In this document: piece after piece, positions 10,250 through 19,882 of the stretch
Layout: each line of letters begins with the position of its first letter
Position numbering within the stretch: the first letter of the stretch is position 1
Assembly: GCA_032358255.1 (NCBI GenBank)
Contig: JAULBX010031371.1
Location: forward strand, 62,001-126,000
Length of the DNA: 64,000 nt
From: Heterotrichella gracilis
Taxonomy: Eukaryota; Sar; Xanthophyceae; Tribonematales; Xanthonemataceae
Direction: 5' to 3'
Notes under the pieces: model-generated
Database searches by the model: none
Told to the model about the DNA's origin: nothing
What the model saw: only the letters and a program-made list of their open reading frames with translations
Translations under genes and position numbers: made by a program

Positions 10250-13200
10250 ATGGCGGACACCTCGGGGCGGGGCCCCTTCCGGGTGAACGAGAAAGTATTG
10301 GTGCCACACACAGACAAGTACTACGAAGCCAAGGTCAGCGCTCTTATCAACACTGCTGTACTTTGCATGGGTGCTGATTGGTGGACCATTACTGTGGCTG
10401 TCAAGAGGCTATTTAAGCTGTGAAGAACAACCAGTGCAGTGGTGGTTCTAAGCGGCGATAGGCAGTGCTTGATCTAGTTGACTCGCGCCCCTGCAAAATC
10501 TGCTGCAGGTGTTGAAGACCCAGAAGAGGCCGGATGGTTGGTACTACTTTTGCCACTACCAGGTGAGAACAGTGCATGCATAGCGATTGCCCGTGCATAT
10601 GGGCAGCAACTGTCAAGGCACTGGAACTCCTGCTGCACCCGCAATCTTTCAGCTGCATTGGCATCGGCATGATGCACAGCGGTCATTGGCATGGCGCATG
10701 CCTGCAGCGGGTATAGCCCCACACGGTGGCATGGAAGTCGCAGGGATTTAATGCCGTACCGGCTGTGGTGAAAAAAATCACTGAGCACCTTCTTGCGACA
10801 GGACCTTGTTTAAGTCACTCCGTAGCCGCTGCAACCTGTGCGCCCCAGTGCCACACTCATCGCCAACCGCCGTGAACCATGCATCCTTAACCCGCATGCC
10901 AGCGGTGTGTAACCTACACCAGGGCACTACACCCAACACCCTGTGCTTGCCCACCGCCCCACATCCATCTCCTTCAGCAGCACCCCAATACTGCCCCTGC
11001 CAGGCCCAAGTCCAACCCCTACCCAAACCCTTACACCCCATAGTGCATATTTCCCCCAAGCAGCATTCTCCACCTTGCCACGCACCAGCCTTTTTCACCC
11101 TACCGTAGGGTTGGAGCAAGACCTACGACGAGTGGATCGAGGCGCCTGGCCTGGTCAAGTACGACGTCTCTTTGGCCAAGGTGGATACGACAGGGGCAGG
11201 GGCGGTGGGGCCGGACGGCAAGGGGAGGAAACAAAAGGCCAAGGGAGAGGGGGGGGGCGGAAGCAGGAAGAAGCAAAAGTCGCTTCAAGACTTCACGTCT
11301 GGGTTTGGCGGCGAGGCGGTGGCGCAGCCGCAGTACCAGCACTATGCAGTGGAGGTACGCACCGCTTGAAAATCCCTAGGCAGACCCTTGAGTTGAACCC
11401 TAAGTAGAACCCTGAGGTCCGCGTCTGGGTTTGATGGCAAGGCGGTTGCGCAGCCGCAGTAACAGCCCTATGCAGCGGGGGTCCGCACTGAAATACCCTA
11501 AGCAGACTCTGGAAACGAATCCAGCACATCAGCTGAACCTTGAGTGTCCCAGCAAGATAATTCCAGCATGTTCATGGAAACAGCACTGCATGGCTGCAGG
11601 GGTCATGAGGTGCAGGGGTCAATGAGGTGCCCTACGTCCTTTGAACTTGAAAACCCTAGTTATCCAGCGGCAGTGGCATACCCCTACCCTACCCACCCCC
11701 CCATCATGTTGTAACCCCCCAACCCCCCATTTCTCCACAGGACAAGCTGCGCCTACCTCTGCCCCTGCTAGAGGGCTTGGTGGCCGAGTGGGATGTGGTG
11801 TCATCCGGGCGCGTGGCCCCCCTCCCCCGCCGCCCCTGCGTGGCTGAGCTGCTTCAGGAATACATTGAGAGCAGGCGGGGGGTGAGCGAGACGCCGGACA
11901 CAGACGAGGATGTGAGTCGTGCATGTGGGATCCGAGCGGCAAAGCAGTATCACATATTATTTGTGGTGATGCTGTCACATCGAGTCACTTGGTTCTCGGC
12001 ATGCGCTGGAGCTGGTTTTGCACTCTGTTAATCTCCAGGCAAATCTATGCTCATTGTTGCTTTGGGTTTCATGTGAATGAACTGGACCGCCGGACTGAAC
12101 TTGCTTCCCGGTTAACATTGACCCAATTCACTTACCTTGACTTCTGTCTCAAAATGTCTCAAAAGCGTGATGTTGGGAGACCCTTGCCTGCTCCAGGTAG
12201 CTCACGGCTTGCGCCTGTATTTCGACAAGTCGCTCAAGAAGATGCTGCTGTACGCACAGGAGCGGGACCTGGCGGACAAGGTGGGGGTTACGTAGGGATT
12301 TGGTAGGGTGAAGGGTGGTGAAATTCTGGAATGTATGGCGTGGGGCGGGGCCTGGCTGACAAGGTGGGATCCAGCTAGGGTTACTAGGGTCAACGGCGCG
12401 AGACATTGGTATGTGCGGAGCACCGCTGTTGGTGTGCACAAGTGAACCACCCACGCGGCACGATGTCAATTAAAACACATGGGTTCTTGTTCAGTTTCTT
12501 TGTCCAAGTTTCCATCGTTTCCCTCCAAACCCCATCCCTTCTTACCACCCCGCAGGTCCTGCTGGACGGGTCCCTCCCCTCCTCGGTGTTTGGCGCTGAG
12601 CACCTTGTGCGCCTGCTGGTCAAGCTGCCAGGCTTCTTCCGCATGCAGCCGGTGCCCATACAGGTGAAAATCCTAGACCCTAAATCACCGGCCCAGAATT
12701 CTGGGCCGCACCCATGCCGCTGCTGCATGCAGCTGGTGTAAATAGCTAGCAATTTGGGCCCTGAGGCAGTGGTGTGGGCTGAGGTCCCTGACGCGGATGG
12801 CCTAGGCTCTCAGAGGCTGCAGTGCTTTCCACACTGCATTTAGGGTTTGGGGCATCTAGCAATTTAGGGCAGGAGTCACGGGGTTTTTCTCCCTCTCTGG
12901 TTAAGGTTTAGGGTTGGGTATCACTGCACACTGTATTAGTACTGTAACCCGTAGTGCCAATTATCATGGTACCATTTATCTCCGATTTTAGGACTAACAA
13001 TTTGCAACGCTGCACGCCCTGCAACCGCCTCCACAATCTCCCTTCCCTTCTCTCGGGATTTTTCCACCCTTGAGGCCAAGCTCACCGAGTTCATGAGCCA
13101 CCTGTATACTTATTGTATAAATTTCATTCTAAATCTCAATGACTACCGCCACTCAATCCACGTTCCCTCCCCTTCCCTCAGGATTTCCCCACCCTGGAGG

Positions 13201-13484
13201 CTAAGCTCACCGAGTTCATGAGCTACCTGGTGGAGCACAGGGAGCAGCTTTTCCTCCCCACCACCGCCTACCAAATCCCCCCCTTGGGCCCCCCACCACC
13301 CATTAGCACGGCAGCACCCGGCGCCCCGGCTGTGTCGGGGGCATCGGCGGCGCCGGCAAGGGGGGCGCAGCATGGCGGGTACAGCCAACAGGGGGGCGGG
13401 GGGTATGGGCCTCAGGCGGGGGGTATGGGGAGCGCCAATGGGGGCGCTGGGATGCAGCCGATGCCCCTGGTGCACCGCGCTTGA
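10250..13484 (+). CDS. MRG: MRG15/MORF4-like chromatin reader, 349 aa, 7 exons
   Basis: MRG-family subunit of histone acetylation/deacetylation complexes (NuA4 and Rpd3S/Sin3 type in other eukaryotes). It is nuclear and binds methylated H3K36 through its chromo-barrel. Exons: 10250-10333, 10509-10562, 11109-11354, 11741-11911, 12197-12280, 12556-12663, 13182-13484. Residues 8-62 form the chromo-barrel, with the aromatic run WYYFCHYQGWSKTYDEW. Residues 85-110 are a Lys/Gly-rich linker. The MRG domain covers about 127-275, with LRLYFDKSLKKMLLY and FGAEHLVRLLVKLPGF. The last ~70 residues are a Gly/Ala/Pro-rich tail longer than usual. The ATG has a good context (ACCATGG). A TGTAA, the usual chlorophyte poly(A) signal, lies 17 bp after the stop at 13501. 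Confidence 0.93.
11405..11500 (+). repeat. Relic copy of MRG15 exon 3 3' edge
   Basis: Bases starting CGTCTGGGTTTGATGGCAAG repeat the end of exon 3 at about 11297-11385 (CGTCTGGGTTTGGCGGCGAG), running through the donor into the intron. The relic has a stop codon (CAG TAA) where the exon reads CAG TAC. Confidence 0.85.
12325..12390 (+). repeat. Relic copy of MRG15 exon 5 3' edge
   Basis: GGGGCCTGGCTGACAAGGTG at about 12346 echoes GGGACCTGGCGGACAAGGTG at the exon 5 donor (12264-12283), 80 bp downstream in the intron. Confidence 0.65.
13020..13110 (+). repeat. Relic copy of MRG15 exon 7 5' edge
   Basis: The polypyrimidine tract and the sequence through GAGGCCAAGCTCACCGAGTT at about 13070-13092 repeat the acceptor and first ~45 bp of exon 7 (13160-13229). 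The AG acceptor of the relic is lost (TTTTTCC instead of CAGGATTTCC), so it is probably silent. Confidence 0.85.
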
Positions 13485-13703
13485 GGGATGCAAGGGGGGG
13501 TGTAACATGCATGTGTTAAAACCTTCCCCGAGACCAGGCTTAAGGGTGGCCATGGCAATTCCTATGCGCAGGGTGGGTGGGAATGGTGGGCCATTTGCTA
13601 ATGGGCGTAATTTACAATAGGGACTGCAATGTCCAAATTAGCATGGCTGGGATAACGAGCTGACTAGCTTTGATGTGTGCTACTGGATCAGCATTGTAGA
13701 ATG

Positions 13704-14470
13704 ACTTTGTACCCGGCCCTGAAAGAAAGAAAGAAAGAAACAGAACGCCCCCACACACGGCGGCAAACCACAACCACCAATGTGGAAAAACACAGACAAG
13801 CCGGGCAGCAACCAGTGGAACATGGCGTGGTAACAAGGGCATAGCACCTAAGCATAGCCCCGATTAATGTCTGTCAGTGTACGAGTCACGGGGAGCAAAG
13901 TACGAGCTGGCGGTGGTAAAGCGGGGACGGGTGCGGCGTGAATTATTAGGCTGGGCTGACGTGGCGAGGGGTGGCGGTGGGGGTTGGGCAGGCTGAGCGG
14001 ACGGACCAGGGGATTGCAGAGGCTGGGGTACACTAGGGCGGGCATCGTGACTGCTGGTAGGGTGGCGAGGCTGGGGTTGAGGGGGGCAGACGGCACCAGT
14101 GGCCATGAGGTAGCGGCGGGTACGATAGGCGGCGAGCGAGCGATTGGCAGCTCCAAGCTGCATGCGGCGGATGAGGGAAGTGGCTGCAGAGATGGGCAAA
14201 CCCAGCTCAGTTAGAGAGGTCAAAGTATTAGCGGGAGTGATGCCCGTGGCACCGATGACAATGGCATGGGATTGCACTTGCCAGCCTTGGCTGGCAAGAT
14301 AGTCGTGTAAATCAGCGTGTTGTGCGGATGCACTAGCAAAGTTGGTATGAACATTCATGTCTTGAGGTAGTACCACTTAGCATCATCAATAGCGTGGAAA
14401 TGATCCGCAACATGGTACTGTAAGTTCATCAATGGCATGGTAACGACCCGCATCATGGTAGTGTAAGTCT
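13704..14470 (-). mobile_element. LINE-type retrotransposon 3' remnant
   Basis: A minus-strand frame at 13864-14376 encodes DLHDYLASQGWQVQSHAIVI and then ITPANTLTSLTELGL and RRMQLGAANRSLAAYRTRRY, followed by a Pro-rich tail. This layout resembles the end of non-LTR retrotransposon ORFs in green algae (after the reverse transcriptase). Upstream of it, a ~42-bp unit is duplicated at 14384-14467 and breaks the frame. Beyond the stop, the element ends in a TTTC-repeat tail (13721-13740 on the plus strand). No intact reverse transcriptase is present. The family assignment rests on memory of similar tails and is tentative. Confidence 0.5.
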
Positions 14471-15757
14471 GCAATCAACTTGGGACGGCTGCCAGCTGCC
14501 CTGCAGGCTGTGGTGCGCACGCACGTGTCTGTTCTTGCCCGGGCTTGCGTCTCAGGATGCCACTTGTTGAGCGACAAAATCATGTATCACTGGCCAGTAC
14601 TGCAGATGCCAGCGCATTTAGGGTTAAGGATCAAGGGCGTTAGGGTTCAGCGTTGCAACAGTACCGCGGCGGCTCCTGCAGGGCTTTAGGGTTTAGGGTT
14701 GCATGAGCCCACAATTTGGGTTTAGGGTTGCCCCATTGCAAGGCATTACATTAAACTTGTCGGTTGAACGTTAGGGAAAGGTGGGGGTGGAGGACGGGGT
14801 TATGGGGGAAAATACATTTATCACTTATATACCATTTAATTTCTCTAAAAATTGTATCTCTTTTCTTTTTACAGGGGAACAGATGCATGCATGCAGTGCA
14901 TACATATAGAGTCCACTCGGAGCTTATACGTTCTTTTGAAAATAAAATTATATTCTTTAATTTGTAAAACATTAGAAAAAGATGGAAAAACCCACATTGG
15001 CCTCCGAGTCCATTTTCTTCTTCATTCCCAACTCCACATATAGTACTATTCATACTGAGTTTAACGTACTGCAGTTGGCTTGAAGCAACTTTTGAAAGCA
15101 CGCAATGGTTTTCCACATAGTGGTGGCTTCCCATGCAATGTGCCAATTGCAAGAGCCAGGGGTAACATGGCACTGCCCACCAGTGCGCAAGGGCCAGGAG
15201 AGCGCAGCATCGAACGTTTACAAGCATCTGCAAACGACTGGAACGCATGTCCGCACTCGGTCACAGTCAGTAACAATTAGGGTGGGATCCAGAAAGAAAA
15301 AAAAACAGACGCCAATGGCGTAAATAAGGCGGCATAGCAACTGCGCATAGCCCCCAAGTCAAGTCAGTCAGAGAAACCGTCCCTCGGAGGGGAAACGGTA
15401 GTGGTGGGATCCCTATTGTTCCAGGTAAAATGTTTGCGGTGTCACTACCAGTGGTGACTGGCTGCGCTTAAAATCACCGCGTCAGCTACAAGCGACTTGC
15501 CTCTACAATGCCCTGCACCTTCACCTGCATCATGCTGCCCCTACCATAACCATCTATATTGCCCTTGGGGCAGGTACCTAGGCCTGTTTGCCTGTTGGGC
15601 GTGGGTGAAGCTTCTGTACCCAAAGTGTCATTCAGCGCAGCAGCCATCACCTAGCTGTCCTCGGCATGCGGCACCATGCCATATATCCCTATCCAGCTGC
15701 CATTAGCATGCCCGCCAAACTCCATTCCACTACCCTATAAACTTGTTTCGCCACCCC
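14471..15757. other. Repeat-rich spacer 3' of the Aurora gene
   Basis: It contains telomere-like TTTAGGGTTTAGGG at 14686-14725 and an AT-rich stretch around 14860-15050. An A-rich motif at 15290-15320 is weakly similar to the LINE tail. I recognise no gene. Confidence 0.5.
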
Positions 15758-17935
15758 TCACGCCTGCGCCTTTGCTTGCTGCGCCGCCAGCTGGTCCAGC
15801 ACCGCCGCATCCGCATTGGCCACCACCCAGGGATGGTGCAGCACTTGGGACAGCGGCATGCGCTGGGCTGGGTCCTTCACCAGCAACTGCGGGGAGCAAA
15901 GGGATGTCAGCTCACAGGTGATTGAATTGCAGCTACCTGCTGGATGCTGGCTACGTGCATGCACCACTGCATTTGCCGCCATGTCAGACACCCCCCCCCA
16001 GCGGATGTCACATGGACCCACTGTGCTCATGTGATTCTGCGCCACATGCATACTGCAGGGGCAATGGCGCTGGTGTTAACATGCCGTCCCAAGCGCCAAA
16101 CCTGCATTTGCAATTTTCCCGACCCCTAATGCCCTTTGGTGCAGCGCTATCTCCCATGTGAGTGCCACCCAATGACATCCAATGCACTCGCCATGCATCA
16201 AGCCCGCATGCAGCAATACACCCTCTCCCCCATGGCGCATGCAGCCCTCCTCCTGTCCTGCGCCCCGGCCCTGCCCGCACCCACCTTTTGCACCAGGTCC
16301 CGCGCCGCATCGCTTGCCTGCGGCTGCTCAGGGAACTTGAGGTCCACCTTGAGGATGCGCTGGTAGGTCTCCGGGTGACCCGCGGCCTCAAAGGGCGGGC
16401 AGCCGTGCAGGAACTCGTACGCCAGCACGCCCAGCGACCACACATCCACCGCTGAGTCATGGTCATGCCCCTCCACCATCTCGGGCGACAGGTAGTCCAG
16501 TGTGCCACACAGCGTGCGGCGCCGGCTGTTGGGCGCATGCACCGACCACCCAAAATCCGCGATCTTGAGGTCCCCGCTGAGCCCCACCAGCAGGTTCTCT
16601 GGCTTGATGTCGCGGTGGATGACGTTCTTTGAGTGGCAGTACATGAGGGCGCCGGCAAGGGAGGCGACGTAGCTGCAAGGGAGGGGAGGGTTGGGTGGTT
16701 ACTGTGGTCAGGAGGGGTTGGCGCGCAGGGCTGGGTGGCGCAAGCTGTGCAAGGGTGACTGCTGACTTGGCAGTGCTGCTGCAATGCATGTCCCTGATTT
16801 ACCAACATATATTCCTACTGAGTTGCCTCACACTGGCATTTGGGACGGCATCATCTGCTGTCCATGGGCCAAATGACCAAGTGGTGGATGCATGTATGGC
16901 TACGGCATTAGCATGTCATGCTGATGATGGCGGGTGGGGAAGGTAAGTATGAAACGAAAGCATGAGGGAGTGGAACGTGGATGCATGTGCGGGGGAGACT
17001 GCAATTGGGTGTATGGGGGTAGGGGAAGGGGCATACGTTGCTGTGCGCTTCTCGTCAAAGTGGCCCGATTTCTGCAGCTCCTTGTACAGCTCCCCAAGTG
17101 CAGCGTACTCCAAGATGAGGTACACGCGCGTCTGCAGCCATAACATACGCCGCTCAGCTGCCATTGGCATTGGACCACATGTACAGGGAAAAAGCAGCAA
17201 AGTGTCGAGCAGCGTTTGCATGTAAATAAATAATCATATGATTTGATGCAAGTCAAATCCGTTGCACACCTGATCGTAGAAGTACCCATACAGCCGGAGG
17301 ATGTTGGGATGCCTTAAGTGTGACTGGATCTCAATCTCTCGCCGCAGCTGATGCTCAACATTGGATTGTTGTAGTTGGTTTTTGAATAATACCTGGACAT
17401 GACCAAAAAATATATTGGTATTCATCTTTCAGCCATGGACTTGGTGTGCTTCCCATGCATATGGGTGTGTCAGGCATTGCTTGCAGTGTGTCTTACCTTC
17501 AGTGCTACGATGAACTTGCTTTTCTTCTCCCTTGCCAGGTAAACGTTGCCAAACTTGCCTTTCCCTAGAGGTTTCCCTATGTCAAAATCGCTGAGTTGCC
17601 ACCTGCGCTCTGTGCCCTTGCTGGCACGTTGGCTGTTTTCTTGCTTGGTTTGACTGGGCCCCGACTCGTTCTGTGAGTTGGACGAGTCCGCCAATGGGAC
17701 TCGGACAGCTGTTGCAGTCTGGGTTTTGAGGACTTTCTCAGGTTGCCCTACTGCGGGGTTCTCTGCACTGCGCTTGAGCACATTCAAAGCTGGCGGAGTC
17801 GGCCCTGTTGGAGCATGGTTTTCCTGCACAGCCAACAAAAAAAACACCGTCAGCCAGCCGTGTTTTGAGCAATGCATAGCATGCGTGTGTGCAACATAAG
17901 CTGATGTTCCAGTGGCTCACCTTCTCTATCGACAT
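15758..17935 (-). CDS. AUR: Aurora-type mitotic Ser/Thr kinase, about 358 aa, 6 exons
   Basis: Aurora kinases phosphorylate histone H3 and kinetochore/spindle proteins in mitosis. Minus-strand exons: 17935-17921, 17823-17497, 17392-17270, 17131-17037, 16672-16285, 15886-15758. Residues 1-80 are an unstructured Ser/Gln-rich N-terminus. The kinase domain has the loop [11 protein letters not shown], catalytic Lys 114 in VALK, and the Aurora signature [20 protein letters not shown]. It also has [19 protein letters not shown], the activation segment [19 protein letters not shown], and a full C-lobe ending [10 protein letters not shown]. The activation segment has SPE where most Auroras have PPE. 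The first coding exon is only 15 bp. Two copies of an MSA-like AACGG element lie upstream. A simple Aurora with a short N-terminus fits plant AUR1/2 size. Confidence 0.95.
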
Positions 17936-19084
17936 GCTGTTCAATTGGGTGCTCCTTTGAATAGTGCAAGAGGACAGTTGGTTTGGGGTGTTACGCTGCT
18001 GGTCAGCTTAAAACCCCTTTGAAGCTATGCGCCACTTCCTTTGAACCTGTGAACAGAACCCAGTCGTTTAAGCTCTTGGGTGTTCAACCTGCAGTTGGCC
18101 TGGTACACCAGCCTGCATCCACAACCGTTTTCTGACTAAAAGCCACTGAGTTCATGGGACCTATATCAGATATACGCACCCAGAAGGAAAGCTTCAGTGG
18201 AGGGTTGAGCTACAGGTCAGGCCCTTTGGGCACACACAAGCTGGTGCAGTGGACTAGTTTGCAGTGGGCACCCAGTCTAGTGAAGAGCTGTCAGTGGCAT
18301 TGCAGATGGAAGCATGAGGTTCACACACAGCAACACCCGGCACATGGCTGCATCAACCTTTCCACCTCTGAGCTCCCTTGAACGGCTTACTTTTGCAATT
18401 GGCTCACCTCAAGGTTGCAGCTCCGTCATTGTTGCACGCCACGCATTTTGGTGGCAAGGTGCGCACCACAGAATAAGCCACACAGTCTGCCTGAAACGAC
18501 CGTTGCACGCGTATGTATCGAAAGAAGGAAGCAGCTTCAATTGTGCGTTGGATATTTGTGTGCTTGAAGAGCAAGACGGTCCAAACGCTATAAGATGCCC
18601 TGCAAAACCGAATCTGCAACGACCGTTGACCGAGTTGGTTACTGCTGTACACGCGTCCCTGTCACTAGATGCAGTCACAGCAGCAGTATACAACGCAATG
18701 CTTGACCTTGGTGTTGATGCCCTGTTGGACGTGTGAGAATGGTGCTGTTGCATCGTCGAGTGAAGTTCAAGGGAATCAGGTCTGTCTTTCAGAACAGTTG
18801 CAACGGCGGCAGGTCCGTTCAAACTGAGTGGGCCACCGACCCACCGGCGGCTGCTGACACTCGAGTTTTTGGGGCAAACACTCGAAAGTGTTTGAAAAGG
18901 CTCAGATTCTGAGCCTGACACACGCCAACAAAGAGGTTAGGACTGCTGTCAACCCGAACCAGTGCGTGTATCTAGCAGCTGCCCCGTGCGACGCTGAAGA
19001 GGGCCCACCATACCAGCACTCTCTGCGGCGTGATACAGAACGTTGCACCTGCACCTGCTTACCACAAGCGTGTAAGTTCACACC
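17936..19084. promoter_or_regulatory. Divergent promoter region, Aurora / TMA7
   Basis: 1149 bp separate the Aurora and TMA7 start codons. On the Aurora coding strand the 11-mer CAACGGTCGTT occurs twice (plus-strand 18495-18505 and 18618-18628). It contains AACGG, the core of the plant MYB3R/MSA M-phase element. A 140-aa frame at 18314-18736 has no recognisable content. Confidence 0.4.
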
Positions 19085-19273
19085 ATGGTTGGGAAAGACG
19101 GTGGCAAGGCAAAGCCTCTCAAGAAGCCCAAGACCACCAAGGGAGACCTGGATGACGACGACAAGGAGTTTTTGAGGAAGAAGAAGGAAGAGGAGGCGCA
19201 GCTGAAGAAGCTCAAGGAAGCGGCAGGCCAGAAGGGAGGCTTTGCAAAGAACAAGGTTGGCGGAAAGAAATAG
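19085..19273 (+). CDS. TMA7: TMA7 translation machinery-associated protein, 62 aa
   Basis: TMA7 (CCDC72) is a tiny ribosome-associated protein found across eukaryotes. The single-exon frame starts MVGKDGGKAKPLKKPK and continues DDDDKEFLRKKKEEEAQLKK, ending in a Lys/Gly tail. Length (62 aa) and the GGK-KPLK-P start match the family (about 64 aa). The ATG context is strong (ACCATGG). The stop codon at 19271-19273 is followed at once by GTAAGG, a good 5' splice site, and no TGTAA lies before the next ORF. The message may therefore continue into the DMAC1-like gene. Confidence 0.88.
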   Translation: MVGKDGGKAKPLKKPKTTKGDLDDDDKEFLRKKKEEEAQLKKLKEAAGQKGGFAKNKVGGKK

Positions 19274-19464
19274 GTAAGGTTCCGTGCTGCACGCCCAATT
19301 TGCGATCGTGTCATTCCACAGCATATAGGGCAATACGCATGCATATGGTCCCTATTGCAGAAACGGTATAGGCAGCGCTAGGACAGGGCTGCTTGGCACA
19401 AGGCATATAAGGCTGACTGCTAACTGCTGGATCTATTGGAGTTCTAACCAACTGCTTGCTGCAG
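19274..19464 (+). other. Candidate intercistronic intron between TMA7 and DMAC1-like ORFs
   Basis: It begins GTAAGG immediately after the TMA7 stop codon and ends TTGCTGCAG. Removing it leaves just 7 nt (GTGCACG) between the TMA7 stop and the next ATG. The interval contains no TGTAA poly(A) signal. Confidence 0.55.
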
Positions 19465-19471
19465 GTGCACG

Positions 19472-19684
19472 ATGGACAAGGAGCACAGCCAGGCACCTGC
19501 TACGACCTCCAAGCAGGACTGCTTCAGCTGCAGGGCCACAGGGACAGCTGTCAGCGGGTTGTGTTCAGCTTATTTGGCAGCGCAGTACTATGCCAACCCA
19601 AACATGAGGGGGGTGCACAAGTATGGGACTGCTGCGTTTGCTGTGGGCTTTGCAATTATGGGGATAGTGAGGTGGAACTTGTAG
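19472..19684 (+). CDS. DMAC1/TMEM261-like small membrane protein, 70 aa
   Basis: Resembles the DUF4536 family (human DMAC1, an assembly factor for the distal membrane arm of mitochondrial complex I). Residues 14-24 carry the characteristic KQDCFSCRATG. Two hydrophobic stretches follow, about 25-40 (TAVSGLCSAYLAAQYY) and 50-66 (GTAAFAVGFAIMGIVRW). The length fits the family. The ATG lies 7 bp after a strong acceptor (TTGCTGCAG at 19456-19464). A TATA-like CATATAAGG at about 19404 offers an alternative, independent promoter. TGTAA at about 19824 is a likely poly(A) signal. Confidence 0.75.
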   Translation: MDKEHSQAPATTSKQDCFSCRATGTAVSGLCSAYLAAQYYANPNMRGVHKYGTAAFAVGFAIMGIVRWNL

Positions 19685-19882
19685 CACCAACCGGAAGGGA
19701 AATTGTATGCCCACTTCCAGCGGACACTGCATTTGGCTCCTGTTTGCCAACTGGTGACCAGTGTTAAGAACTGTCACAGTCTCTATTTTACAGTAACCCT
19801 TATTACAACTTGTTTTCAACACTGTAAATTGTTCTATTGTTCTTTGTCTTGGCCAAGTTTGAGCCCCTGCCCACTACACCCC

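Noticed and set aside
16008-16808. 266-codon frame overlapping the Aurora kinase exon region
   Set aside because: It is an out-of-frame shadow of the kinase exon; the kinase reading frame has clear catalytic motifs and splice sites.
18314-18736. 140-codon frame in the Aurora/TMA7 promoter region
   Set aside because: No recognisable motif; composition resembles the surrounding non-coding DNA.
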